A stretch of DNA of 64,000 nucleotides from Winogradskyella pacifica (GCF_013403915.1 NZ_JABFDI010000004.1:124001-188000); one strand, 5' to 3'; counted from the stretch's first letter, positions 43,498 to 51,481 are shown. Made by a program: numbers and translations. Notes: generated by a model not told the origin, from the sequence alone.

Positions 43498-44061
43498 TTA
43501 TTTAGCCACATTCTCTTTAGACCATGTAAATGCTTTAAATCCGGCATCTACAGGTGTATTTGCAATATGATTTACATAGTTACTTATTGTTTTTTGAGAT
43601 AAGCCTAAGATGATTTCTAAGACTTGTGCTTCACCATAACCAGCAGCATAAAATGCATCTAAATCATCTTGCGTTACGTAACCACGATTTCTAACAATAG
43701 TCAGTGTTAAGGTCCGTAAAGCTTCTAATTTTGAACTCTCAAGTGGTGTTTCGTTACGTAATGCTTCTGTGATAGCATCATCTACTTTCATCATTTTTGC
43801 GATACCTGTATGCGCAGGAACACAATAATGACAAGCGTGTTCTACGTTGATAGTTTGCCACACCACTGTTAATTCCTCTTCGTTAAATGAAGAGTCAACA
43901 AATAATTGGTGTAAAGCTTGGTAAGCCTCTAATATTTTTGGTGCTCCAGCTAAAACGCCATGTAAACCAGGAATCATTCCGTAAGCTTTTTGAGAGTTCT
44001 CTAATAATGCTTTACTTTCTTCTGGTGCACTTTCAATATTGTGAATTTTTAAAGTTGTCAT
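43498..44061 (-). CDS. carboxymuconolactone decarboxylase (AhpD-like) family protein
   Basis: A 187-residue all-helical protein with the AhpD-type redox and proton-relay motif VEHACHYCVPAHTG (two Cys separated by two residues, then His). AhpD proteins reduce lipoyl groups or peroxiredoxin partners; other members act on lactones. The gene is first in the operon after the TetR operator at 44101-44116, and it is the gene most directly controlled by the adjacent regulator. Confidence 0.88.
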   Translation of the reverse strand: MTTLKIHNIESAPEESKALLENSQKAYGMIPGLHGVLAGAPKILEAYQALHQLFVDSSFNEEELTVVWQTINVEHACHYCVPAHTGIAKMMKVDDAITEALRNETPLESSKLEALRTLTLTIVRNRGYVTQDDLDAFYAAGYGEAQVLEIILGLSQKTISNYVNHIANTPVDAGFKAFTWSKENVAK

Positions 44062-44100
44062 AATTTTTCTTTTTTTATTATTCTTAAATGTTAAATTTAT

Positions 44101-44116
44101 CTAAACGTTCGTTTAG
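44101..44116. promoter_or_regulatory. TetR operator in front of the CMD-like gene (site 1)
   Basis: CTAAACG-TT-CGTTTAG, a palindrome with perfect 7-bp arms. On the minus strand a near -7 element TAAATTTA follows it directly, so repressor binding would block the promoter. Two related sites lie upstream of the tetR-like gene itself. Confidence 0.65.
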
Positions 44117-44137
44117 TTATTTGCCAAAAAAAAAGGA

Positions 44138-44701
44138 TTATAAATTTTTGAATGTCATTTCAATATAATCTTCAATTTCTTGTGCTGTGTTCACTCTTGC
44201 TGCAGCTGCTAAGCCGTGTTTTGCTAAGAGTAAGTAATTTGCTTGTTTTATAACGGTGTCTTCATCTTTTGAAGCATCCATCTGTAATTTTTCTATAATA
44301 AGAGCTTTTAAATTCCCCATAAAAGATGTCATTTCGTCTTTTATAAGTTGGTCTTCGTTCTCAGAAAATTCATTGTACGTATTAGTCACCAAACAACCTT
44401 TTTGATTACCAACTTTAAAATTGGAATTTATAGAGTCGTGAAAAAACTGTTTAATGTCTTCAACTCCATTTGTGCCATTTTTAAATTTTAATAACGTCGC
44501 ACTGACTTTCGTTTTATAGTGTTTTAAACTTTCGAGAAACAAACCGTGTTTATTACCAAAACTAGAATATATCGAAAACTTATTAATGCCCATTTCTTTT
44601 TCGAGCATTTGCATTGATGTCGCTTCATAACCATTTTTCCAAAAAAGGTTCATGGCTTTTTCTACGACGTCGTCTTCGTTATATTGTTTTTTTCTTGCCA
44701 T
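44138..44701 (-). CDS. TetR/AcrR family transcriptional regulator
   Basis: A 187-residue regulator. The N-terminal HTH is at about residues 8-52, with VVEKAMNLFWKNGYEATSMQMLEKEMGINKFSIYSSFGNKHGLF, and a helical ligand-binding domain follows (contains a Cys in NQKGCLVTN). It probably represses the CMD, EthD, oxygenase-like, FrnE and HAD genes downstream and its own gene, since matching operator sites occur at 44101, 44724 and 44753. The inducing ligand is unknown. Confidence 0.92.
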   Translation of the reverse strand: MARKKQYNEDDVVEKAMNLFWKNGYEATSMQMLEKEMGINKFSIYSSFGNKHGLFLESLKHYKTKVSATLLKFKNGTNGVEDIKQFFHDSINSNFKVGNQKGCLVTNTYNEFSENEDQLIKDEMTSFMGNLKALIIEKLQMDASKDEDTVIKQANYLLLAKHGLAAAARVNTAQEIEDYIEMTFKNL

Positions 44702-44718
44702 TATTTCTAACTACGGTA

Positions 44719-44768
44719 CAAAACTAAACAATCGGTTAGATATAAAATAATATTTAACGTTTATTTAG
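44719..44768 (-). promoter_or_regulatory. tetR-like promoter with operator sites 2 and 3
   Basis: On the minus strand TAGTTTTG (44726-44719) is a perfect -7 element. It overlaps CTAAACAATCGGTTAG (44724-44739), which matches site 1 at 13 of 16 positions. A second relative at 44753-44768 matches at 12 of 16. This fits autorepression. Confidence 0.55.
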
Positions 44769-44849
44769 TTTTTTAAATGATTCTTTTACGTTCTAGGCTA
44801 TTAAAAAGGCTGTGTTTTATAGGAATGGCTACGTTTAGTCAAGAAAGTG

Positions 44850-45155
44850 CTAATCTTCGTTTTCAATTTTTTCAATCATCTCTCTAAAAAGATTCAATAG
44901 AAAAGTCAGTTTGCTAGCATCACCAGCTGCTCTAAACCGTTGGTTCTGAATTTTAACTCCATACCAATCTTGCTTGCCGTTTTCGTTAAGAATCCATTTG
45001 ATCTCAAGATTTGCTATAGATGTTTTTGAAATATCAATTTCAACATCCCAACCTAATGGACTGTCTAAAGTGGTAATTTGAACGGCATCGCCTTTTTCCC
45101 ATTCACCATCAGCATTCTCTTTAAGCCAATTTTGTATCCAGTCTAAAATTTCCAT
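44850..45155 (-). CDS. immunity protein 53 family protein (orphan)
   Basis: A 101-residue protein with the Imm53 pattern: MEILDWIQNWLKENADGEWEKG at the start, IETLD-like TTLDSPLGWDVEIDI, then IKWILNENGKQDWYGVKI and FRAAGDASKL. Imm53 proteins are cytoplasmic antidotes to polymorphic toxins. No toxin gene lies beside it, so it is an orphan immunity gene, possibly protecting against toxins from related strains. I start at ATG 45155; the longer frame upstream translates a REP-like repeat. Confidence 0.75.
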   Translation of the reverse strand: MEILDWIQNWLKENADGEWEKGDAVQITTLDSPLGWDVEIDISKTSIANLEIKWILNENGKQDWYGVKIQNQRFRAAGDASKLTFLLNLFREMIEKIENED

Positions 45156-45177
45156 TTGTGTTATCGTATTATATGAT

Positions 45178-45279
45178 GTCATTCTGAGAGCAGCGAAGAA
45201 TCTCAATGAGAAGAATCTGAGTTATCTAAAGTATTTAGAAGACATATAGATTCTTCGGTCATGCTTCCCTCAGAATGAC
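45178..45279. repeat. REP-like palindromic repeat unit
   Basis: Outer arms GTCATTCTGAG (45178-45188) and CTCAGAATGAC (45269-45279) and inner arms GAAGAATCT (45195-45203) and AGATTCTTC (45248-45256) form a two-stem inverted repeat. The same half-unit recurs at 52816-52844 and 53915-53942. It lies between Imm53 and the PLP enzyme gene. Confidence 0.75.
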
Positions 45280-45300
45280 AACTGGTAAATTATTAAAATT

Positions 45301-47145
45301 TTAAATCTTAGAAACAAACTCCAAAAACACCGCTTTATGCTTTTCCAAATCTAAATCTGGCGATAAGGACACACGTGCAATATAATCTTTGTCACCTTCT
45401 TTTGTGGTACCTTGTGTTGAGGTTGCAGGAATCGTCCAATAACAGCCTTTTAACTGTCCGTAACTCACGCAATATTTGCTTTCGTTCGGGATTTCGGTAA
45501 TCATTAAATTGATTAATCTGTGATTTAAAGCACGTTTGTAAGCTTCTTTTTCTTCAGGAGTATTTCCTTTTGTAGGAAGGTCTAATGAAAACACCGAAGG
45601 AGTAAACCCTTGTGCGGCCAATTCTTCTGAAACAAAATTGATTTTCGCTTCTGGTAAAGTGTCATGAATAAAATTCACAAACTCACGTGTATTTTTATAA
45701 GCATCTTCAATACGTTGATTCATGGATGGTAATTGCTTTGCTAAAATCTCGTATTGAAGCGCAGTCGCCTCATTATCGCAAAGCGTCAAATGCAATGCTA
45801 TTTTATCCATTAAAGCATCTGCTTTTGCATTTCCTACAATATAACCCGCTGTACATTTTCCACCACTCGGGAATTTAGAACCACTCGCATACGAAATCGT
45901 GCGCACTGTAGATAATATTTCACCTTCACCTAAAAAGTGCACATTAGGACAAAAGGTTTGATCTAATATAAACACAGGATCAATCGCGATGTCTCCAGAA
46001 GCCGTTTTACGTTTTTCACTCAAGACTTCTTTTAATTTTTGTAAATCCGGAACTTCAACACGTGGGTTGGTTGGGATTTCTGCAATGATATAAGGAATGG
46101 CATCGTCGTGGGCAATTTTATCTAAAACGGTATGGATACTTTGCACCATATCATTATCACCATCTACTGGTAAATCGACTACTTCCACATTATCTAAACA
46201 GGCCGCAACACGCCTGGCTTGGTCATTGGTTCCGCCATAACAATTTGGTGGCACCACAAATTTAATCGCTTTGCCTTTATGGTGTTCTAAGGAATAGTCC
46301 ACCAATCCCATCATAATGGCATACTGAACCGATAATCCACTAGAACCGACTAAAGGCTGAGACGTTGTTCCATTAATCTCCTTAATAGAGTTTAAAACAC
46401 TGGCTTTATTCGCTTTAAGATTACTGTCTTCATTGGTAATCGGAGTGTGTTCTGTTAACGCTTTTAAAGCCACCAAACAATTAGCAGGAGTCATAGCAAT
46501 CGTTTCGCGACGTCTCACATGCTGAATGTCTGAAATATAACCATGGTTTTGCTCTCCATTTACTAATAATACACTTCCTAAATGGGCATGATTATTAATA
46601 TAAAAGTCAATATTTGGGTTGAGCTCAGTTATAGAGAATTCATGTTGTTCTGAAATGAAAACGGTAGTGCCTTTAAACTCTAAAATAGCATCAGTACTAT
46701 CAATTTTTATGACATCAAAATTATAACCATAAACCTGCTTGATGATATCAGCATCGAAAAATTCTGGAAGTTCGCCTGTATATACAATTTGGGTCTTTTT
46801 GTCTTCTAATAAGTTAGTTCTCAAAATGGACAATACAGGAACCGTTTGTGACGAAAAACTTATCACCTGTTCTGGTTGTAATCCATGTAAATTGGCGATG
46901 GCCCATTCTAGAATACAAGATAAGGGATGCCCTAAACGAATATAATCGTAAGCGGTTGGTAATTCGTTTAATGCCGATGGCTCAGTGCTATTGGCATTAA
47001 ATAACAACTCAAACTCATCTAAAAACTGTGTTTTAGCTAATTTCTCGTTGTAAATATCTAAACGATGCGTAGTTAGACCTAACCAGTCTGTTGGCATGTT
47101 TTTTAATATGGCTTTTATGTAATCTAGGGTTTTATTGTCTTGCAT
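45301..47145 (-). CDS. PLP-dependent enzyme of the Cys/Met metabolism family, long form
   Basis: A 614-residue protein. The C-terminal two thirds follow the gamma-family fold: ETPTNP-like IAEIPTNPRVEVPDLQKL, the cofactor-binding Asp in FILDQTFCPN, and the Schiff-base Lys in ASGSKFPSGGKCTAGYIVG. Typical cystathionine synthases/lyases are near 390 residues, so about 220 N-terminal residues are extra and not recognised. The reaction is unknown. The start is ATG 47145, with an upstream TTG discarded. It is monocistronic. Confidence 0.8.
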   Translation of the reverse strand: MQDNKTLDYIKAILKNMPTDWLGLTTHRLDIYNEKLAKTQFLDEFELLFNANSTEPSALNELPTAYDYIRLGHPLSCILEWAIANLHGLQPEQVISFSSQTVPVLSILRTNLLEDKKTQIVYTGELPEFFDADIIKQVYGYNFDVIKIDSTDAILEFKGTTVFISEQHEFSITELNPNIDFYINNHAHLGSVLLVNGEQNHGYISDIQHVRRRETIAMTPANCLVALKALTEHTPITNEDSNLKANKASVLNSIKEINGTTSQPLVGSSGLSVQYAIMMGLVDYSLEHHKGKAIKFVVPPNCYGGTNDQARRVAACLDNVEVVDLPVDGDNDMVQSIHTVLDKIAHDDAIPYIIAEIPTNPRVEVPDLQKLKEVLSEKRKTASGDIAIDPVFILDQTFCPNVHFLGEGEILSTVRTISYASGSKFPSGGKCTAGYIVGNAKADALMDKIALHLTLCDNEATALQYEILAKQLPSMNQRIEDAYKNTREFVNFIHDTLPEAKINFVSEELAAQGFTPSVFSLDLPTKGNTPEEKEAYKRALNHRLINLMITEIPNESKYCVSYGQLKGCYWTIPATSTQGTTKEGDKDYIARVSLSPDLDLEKHKAVFLEFVSKI

Positions 47146-47293
47146 AATTCTCAATTTTCAATATGCAAAAATATGGATTAATTAGACGTATGAAGAAGGT
47201 TTAACAAGACGTTTTGATATGAGGTTTTAAAAGCAGTTTTTTCTGAGTTTTAGAAATTAGAAAGTTCCGTTTTTAGAGAGTTAAAGTTGTTTC

Positions 47294-47743
47294 TTATTTA
47301 GTTTTATCAGCTTTAAAAACTACATCTTTTTTAACTAATTCATTGACATTTAATGTAGGAAGTAAGAACTTATTAAATGGTGTGTTTTCTGTTTTGCTAT
47401 GCAGAACTCCTCTAGTTGTTCCAATAGTTAACATTACTAAATGACTAATAAAACCTTTTGGTACTATTAATTCAGTTTTTGATTCATTATAGAAACTGTT
47501 CCAAGCTTCGATGTTTATATTGAAATGACAGCCAACTGCAATGAGTAAAAAAGGTGACTTTTCTTGAATTAGACTTGTTGAAAAAACAACTGAAATAATA
47601 TGGTTATCAAAATTAATCCCAAACTTTAATCCAGCTTTTAATTCTACAATTTCACTTTCTTTATAAGAGGATTCAATAATAGCAAACTGTTCAGTTGTGA
47701 TTTTTTTTAATGCAAAGCCAACTTTATTTTTTTCTTCTGCCAT
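47294..47743 (-). CDS. SecB-like chaperone of a probable toxin-antitoxin-chaperone module
   Basis: A 149-residue protein with the strand-helix pattern of SecB. It has antiparallel beta segments (LKAGLKFGINFD, ISVVFSTSL, PFLLIAVGCHFNINIEAW), then VPKGFISHLVMLTIGTTRGVL and LLPTLNVNELV, which parallel the SecB C-terminal helix and RGTFPxLxLxPVNF region. The start ATG 47743 shares one base with the stop of the HTH gene (TAATG), so they are translationally coupled. In Mycobacterium tuberculosis, SecB-like chaperones protect the antitoxin of a TAC system from proteolysis. The assignment is fold-level pattern reading. Confidence 0.5.
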   Translation of the reverse strand: MAEEKNKVGFALKKITTEQFAIIESSYKESEIVELKAGLKFGINFDNHIISVVFSTSLIQEKSPFLLIAVGCHFNINIEAWNSFYNESKTELIVPKGFISHLVMLTIGTTRGVLHSKTENTPFNKFLLPTLNVNELVKKDVVFKADKTK

Positions 47744-48219
47744 TATGCAACTAATTTTAGATAACAATCTGGTTCATTCTCATAAGAATATGCTCCGAAC
47801 AATTCTTCATAATTTGAAAGACTTGATTCTACGTTTACTGATTCATCAGATTTATTGTATTCTTTATATTGCTCAACTTGAACATGAACCGTTGTTTGAA
47901 ATTCGGGGACCTCAATTAAGTTAATATTTAAAATTTGTTGAATTTTAGTGATAGTTTCTAATTGTAAGTTTTCTGTTCCTTTCAAAACTTTGTTAACGTA
48001 CTGTGGTGAACAACCTAATGCTTGTGCCAACTCTTTTTGAGTTTTTGGAAAAGTATTAGAAGTTTTATTTGTTTTAATTGCAGACATAACCTTTACAGCT
48101 ATTGCAAAAGAAATATCAAGCCAAGCTTTCTTTTCTTTTCTGTACTTTGCTCTTTCAGCCCAAGTATTGTCTTGTTTTGAAGATTCTAGAAGTCTGTTTT
48201 TTATGTTTTTAATACTCAT
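47743..48219 (-). CDS. XRE-family HTH antitoxin-like protein
   Basis: A 158-residue protein. An N-terminal helical region of about 50 residues (NTWAERAKYRKEKKAWLDIS) precedes a classic HTH at about 58-105 (KTQKELAQALGCSPQYVNKVLKGTENLQLETITKIQQIL). The C-terminal 50 residues are acidic and tyrosine-rich and end DCYLKLVA. A C-terminal extension after the HTH is where TAC antitoxins carry the chaperone-addiction sequence. The gene follows the 183-residue gene by 19 nt and is coupled to the SecB-like gene by TAATG. Confidence 0.75.
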   Translation of the reverse strand: MSIKNIKNRLLESSKQDNTWAERAKYRKEKKAWLDISFAIAVKVMSAIKTNKTSNTFPKTQKELAQALGCSPQYVNKVLKGTENLQLETITKIQQILNINLIEVPEFQTTVHVQVEQYKEYNKSDESVNVESSLSNYEELFGAYSYENEPDCYLKLVA

Positions 48220-48238
48220 TAGTATTTGTTTGGTTGAT

Positions 48239-48790
48239 TTAATTCAATTCAACGAAATCTAAATTTTCGTCTTCTCCATTTTGTAGATAATTTCGAGTGA
48301 ATTCTAACTTTTCTAATTCTAATAGTAAATGGGGTTTTTCATTCATTGTTGCTGTAAGTTTTATTGCTCCACCACAAATAACAAATAAGTTAGCTTCAAT
48401 TCTTATGGCATATATACGTAGCCAACTTCGTCTTTTTACCCCTTTAGCTTTGTCTTTTTCAAAGTTTTCTTCAATAATCCCTTTTGATAAGGGTTCAAAT
48501 AATGTAGATAATGTTTCAAGTCTTTCAGTTTTTCCAGTTTCAGCTATATAAAGTAATTCTTCTTCAAAAAGACTAGCATCTTCTCGGGTTTTAATAATTG
48601 CTTCCTCAATAGTTATGCCATTCCAAAATTCATTGTCTAAGTCTTCTTTGTTTTTTTCGAAAAACTCTCTTAAGTAGATAGGGTCGTTCCATAATTCAAA
48701 ACATTTAGCAAATTCATGTAAGTCTTCAGTTTCATATTGAACTGAAAGTAAACTATCTTTTACTATTGCAAATGTATTAATTATTTTCAT
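48239..48790 (-). CDS. putative toxin component of the TAC-like module
   Basis: A 183-residue protein of unknown family. The N-terminal part is acidic and helical. The C-terminal part has the strand pattern KRRSWLRIYAIRIEANLFVICGGAIKL, reminiscent of the last strands of RelE/HigB-fold toxins (R-Y-x-I-R...GG..K), and ends with a helix LELEKLEFTRNYLQNG. The order toxin, HTH antitoxin, chaperone matches known TAC operons. It is longer than typical RelE toxins and no catalytic residues can be assigned, so toxicity is inferred from operon structure. Confidence 0.4.
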   Translation of the reverse strand: MKIINTFAIVKDSLLSVQYETEDLHEFAKCFELWNDPIYLREFFEKNKEDLDNEFWNGITIEEAIIKTREDASLFEEELLYIAETGKTERLETLSTLFEPLSKGIIEENFEKDKAKGVKRRSWLRIYAIRIEANLFVICGGAIKLTATMNEKPHLLLELEKLEFTRNYLQNGEDENLDFVELN

Positions 48791-48819
48791 TAAATCAACT
48801 TGTGAGTTTATTTTTTTGA

Positions 48820-48827
48820 CAAATTTA
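48820..48827 (-). promoter_or_regulatory. -7 promoter element for the TAC-like operon
   Basis: TAAATTTG on the minus strand, 29 nt before the ATG at 48790, matches TAnnTTTG. No clear palindrome for the HTH protein was found beside it. The rest of the gap to 49070 shows nothing I can support. Confidence 0.4.
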
Positions 48828-49070
48828 ACACGATTTCCTGATTATAAGCTAATTGTTTAATTAAAAAGTGTAACAAGATATTAACAATTTTATATTTTTT
48901 CCTCTCAAGTTATAATTGAAAATCAGCTTATTATTGGTGTTAATTGTTATATAAGTTATGATTTTGCAATTCATTTTTGAACATAAATACTTTATGACTA
49001 TTAAAATTTACAAAATCAAAAGCAGAAAATCTATCGATAATAGGTTTAAAACACCAAACCAATCAAAACC

Positions 49071-49514
49071 CTATTCCCCAGAGCCAAAAACCTTCACCCA
49101 AACCAAAACAACCTTACGTCTAATTTTAGCAGAATTCGATACCACAAAAGCAAAACCCATAGTGGTCACTAAAGCAATAAACGCAAGCGCGCCAAGTGCA
49201 CCTCCATAACCATCAAAGACGTGGCTTTTCGTAATGTAAATCCCAGTGAATAGTGCTCCTGCTATGGCAAGCAAGGTGTAACTTTTCAAGGTTTTAGCAG
49301 AGACCATCCCAATAAACGAGGTGCCAACAAATACAATAGGTAGGTGTTCGGTTAAATAGCCATTGAGTACGTTAGGAAAGGCATAAAAAAATAACCCAAC
49401 AATGAGCGATAATAACGCAGAGGCTTTTACAGCGCCAAAGCGTAAGTATTCGCTAACAAAGTGGGTGAGTGTGGCGCCTAAAATTCCGGTGATGATGAGG
49501 ATAAATGTATTCAT
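49071..49514 (-). CDS. small polytopic membrane protein, downstream member of a pair
   Basis: A 147-residue protein with about five membrane helices. The motifs FVGTSFIGM and YGGALGALAFIALVTTM align with YCGAFVGMSSV and VGGKLGTMAFAGVITAT of the upstream 186-residue protein in the same order. The pair may therefore have arisen by duplication and work as a heteromer. No known family recognised. The genes overlap by 4 nt (ATGA). Confidence 0.6.
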   Translation of the reverse strand: MNTFILIITGILGATLTHFVSEYLRFGAVKASALLSLIVGLFFYAFPNVLNGYLTEHLPIVFVGTSFIGMVSAKTLKSYTLLAIAGALFTGIYITKSHVFDGYGGALGALAFIALVTTMGFAFVVSNSAKIRRKVVLVWVKVFGSGE

Positions 49515-50071
49515 GCCGTTAACGAATAAATTAGAGTCGCTGTGATGACACCAGCAAATGCCATGGTGCCTAATTTTCCGCCAACACCGAGAAATAAGTT
49601 TTTAGACATCATAAAAAACAAACCTGCTAAGGTTCCTGCTGCAAGAACAAAACCTATAGATGGAGTGGTTGCTACACTAGACATGCCAACAAAAGCACCA
49701 CAATAGATACTTGCTGGTAGTTGTTGTAAATAGTTCGATTTTTTATTTAGCGATGGTATAAATGCCGCTAATGTTCCAACAATTCCCATGGCTAAAATAC
49801 TTCCTAAACCTCCATGGATATTTAAGAGGTAACATAATACGGCTCCAATAGGCACCCAAATAACGACGGATATTTTTTCGTAAGCGTAATCTTCGTGGTG
49901 TAAATCCAAGTAGCGATACCCAAACACAATGGTGACTAAAATAATAAGAGCTGCTATAATTATGGCAGCGTTGGTTTCGTAATGCGCGTTTACAATCATG
50001 GTTAAGAACGTAACCTGTGTAAATAAAACAGTAGCGACCATTAAAAATCGAATGGCTTTATGTTTCCTCAT
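49511..50071 (-). CDS. small polytopic membrane protein, upstream member of a pair
   Basis: A 186-residue protein with six or so membrane helices and a central polar loop YRYLDLHHEDYAYEKI. Glycine-rich motifs shared with the next gene suggest common ancestry and a joint transporter-like complex. No substrate can be named. It starts the two-gene operon; the 178-nt region upstream has no recognisable promoter element. Confidence 0.6.
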   Translation of the reverse strand: MRKHKAIRFLMVATVLFTQVTFLTMIVNAHYETNAAIIIAALIILVTIVFGYRYLDLHHEDYAYEKISVVIWVPIGAVLCYLLNIHGGLGSILAMGIVGTLAAFIPSLNKKSNYLQQLPASIYCGAFVGMSSVATTPSIGFVLAAGTLAGLFFMMSKNLFLGVGGKLGTMAFAGVITATLIYSLTA

Positions 50072-50249
50072 TAAGAAATTTTAGATGTTTTGTTTTAGGG
50101 CTAATTTGGCTAACGCTGTATTAGAAGATGCAAAGGTCTAAGAAAATTTTTAAGAGGCAAATTGTAGGGTGGAAATTTAGAGTTTAAAATCAAAAAATGA
50201 TACTCCAATGTGAGGAATACTTAAGAATATTCAGGGCTGTATTTGTTTT

Positions 50250-50846
50250 TTAACTTTGAGCAAATTCAATTAGAGGATGAATATTTCCGCCATCAGCCTG
50301 CTTTAAAGCCAAAATGTAACCTTTCCTGACGTCATCTGCTTTTACCATATTTGAGGTATGCCAAGAGAATATATCTTTTTTGAAAATAGATTCCATAATA
50401 ATATCTGCCATTAGTCTAGAGTGTCTGCCGTTTCCGTTTGGAAAACAATGAATGGCTACAAGTCTATGTTTAAATCTAATTGCGATTTCTTTTGGTGGAT
50501 AAGTATTGTGGTCTACCCAATAATTGGCATCATCTAATAAGGTTTTTAATTGGGTACTAATTGCTGTCCACTTTATACCAATATTTTTGTCAGAGGTTCT
50601 AAAGTTTCCAGCCCATTTCCAGATGTCACCGTACATTTTTTTGTGTAAGGCTTTTATGAATTTTTCTGATAAGATACGGTCTGGCTTTAATTTGGTTCTA
50701 ATGCTCCATTCTACAGCCTTTTCAATATTTAGTTGCTCAAATTCGTCTAATTCTTTTTGGGTAGTTATGGATTTTATTTTGAGACCTTCTTTTTCGTCTT
50801 CATCTAATGGAGTCTGTCCATCTTTATAGTGCAAATTTAATCCCAT
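50250..50846 (-). CDS. mobile mystery protein B (Fic domain)
   Basis: A 198-residue Fic-fold protein. The catalytic motif HCFPNGNGRHSR (His, then GNGR) matches the HxFx(D/N)GNGRxxR consensus, with Asn in place of the usual Asp/Glu, and the upstream flap region contains FRTSDKNIGIKW. Fic enzymes usually transfer AMP to target proteins. The start MGLNLHYKDGQTPLDEDEKEGL is characteristic of the family called mobile mystery protein B, always beside protein A. The gene overlaps protein A by 10 nt. The pair behaves like a mobile regulatory or toxin-antitoxin module in other genomes; function not established. Confidence 0.88.
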   Translation of the reverse strand: MGLNLHYKDGQTPLDEDEKEGLKIKSITTQKELDEFEQLNIEKAVEWSIRTKLKPDRILSEKFIKALHKKMYGDIWKWAGNFRTSDKNIGIKWTAISTQLKTLLDDANYWVDHNTYPPKEIAIRFKHRLVAIHCFPNGNGRHSRLMADIIMESIFKKDIFSWHTSNMVKADDVRKGYILALKQADGGNIHPLIEFAQS

Positions 50847-51298
50847 AATGACTTTCGCATTTCGCGTTTAATTTCGTTTGCTAAATCTGTTATGGATGTA
50901 TTGATTTTTTCATCACTAATACCTTGGTCTTCTAATGTCATGGTTTGATGAGTTCTCAAGACAATTTTACGAGCTAATTTTTCGGCTTTTATATTTATTA
51001 GGTTTTCAATGGTTTTATCTTCGGGAACAAAACCGTAGACTAATTTCATATTTAATGCTTTTCCTACTTTCTGTAATTTATGAATCGTTATTTGACCTGT
51101 AGCTTCACGTTCTTCAATTTTTTGAACTGCACCTTTTGTTTTATTCAGTTTTGTACCCAATTGATCCATTGTCATATTCAAAGCAGTTCTTATGGTATGA
51201 ATCCATCCTTTTTCTGGAATCGTTACCGTTGCAGCACCTCTAAATTCAGCTAATTTAGAATCTAATTGCTCTATGAGTAGTTTATGTTTATTTCTCAT
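50837..51298 (-). CDS. mobile mystery protein A (HTH)
   Basis: A 153-residue XRE-type DNA-binding protein. The HTH at about residues 33-85 (IRTALNMTMDQLGTKLNKTKGAVQKIEEREATGQITIHKL) is preceded by RGAATVTIPEKGWIHTI, a characteristic family region. It is followed by a helical tail that may contact the Fic partner. Three GTATAC-N6-GTATAC operators at exact 32-bp spacing lie directly upstream and are the obvious binding sites for autoregulation. Confidence 0.88.
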   Translation of the reverse strand: MRNKHKLLIEQLDSKLAEFRGAATVTIPEKGWIHTIRTALNMTMDQLGTKLNKTKGAVQKIEEREATGQITIHKLQKVGKALNMKLVYGFVPEDKTIENLINIKAEKLARKIVLRTHQTMTLEDQGISDEKINTSITDLANEIKREMRKSLWD

Positions 51299-51310
51299 AA
51301 GTCTAATTTT

Positions 51311-51392
51311 GTATACATATAAGTATGTTTTATTTTATAAAAGTATACAAATATGTATACAAAACAAAATAAAAGTATACGAATATGTATAC
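51311..51392. promoter_or_regulatory. three operators at 32-bp spacing upstream of mobile mystery protein A
   Basis: GTATAC-N6-GTATAC occurs at 51343-51360 and 51375-51392, with a slightly degenerate copy (second half GTATGT) at 51311-51328. Starts at 51311, 51343 and 51375 are exactly 32 bp apart, about three helical turns, so bound proteins would lie on one face of the DNA. The linkers are A/T-only or nearly so. Confidence 0.8.
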
Positions 51393-51481
51393 TTTTGACT
51401 GTAAAGTCAACATATTGTTTTACAAAAAAACAGAAAAAGTCAAGTTGTAAGTTTTCTTTTTAGATGGTTTTAAACCAAACC

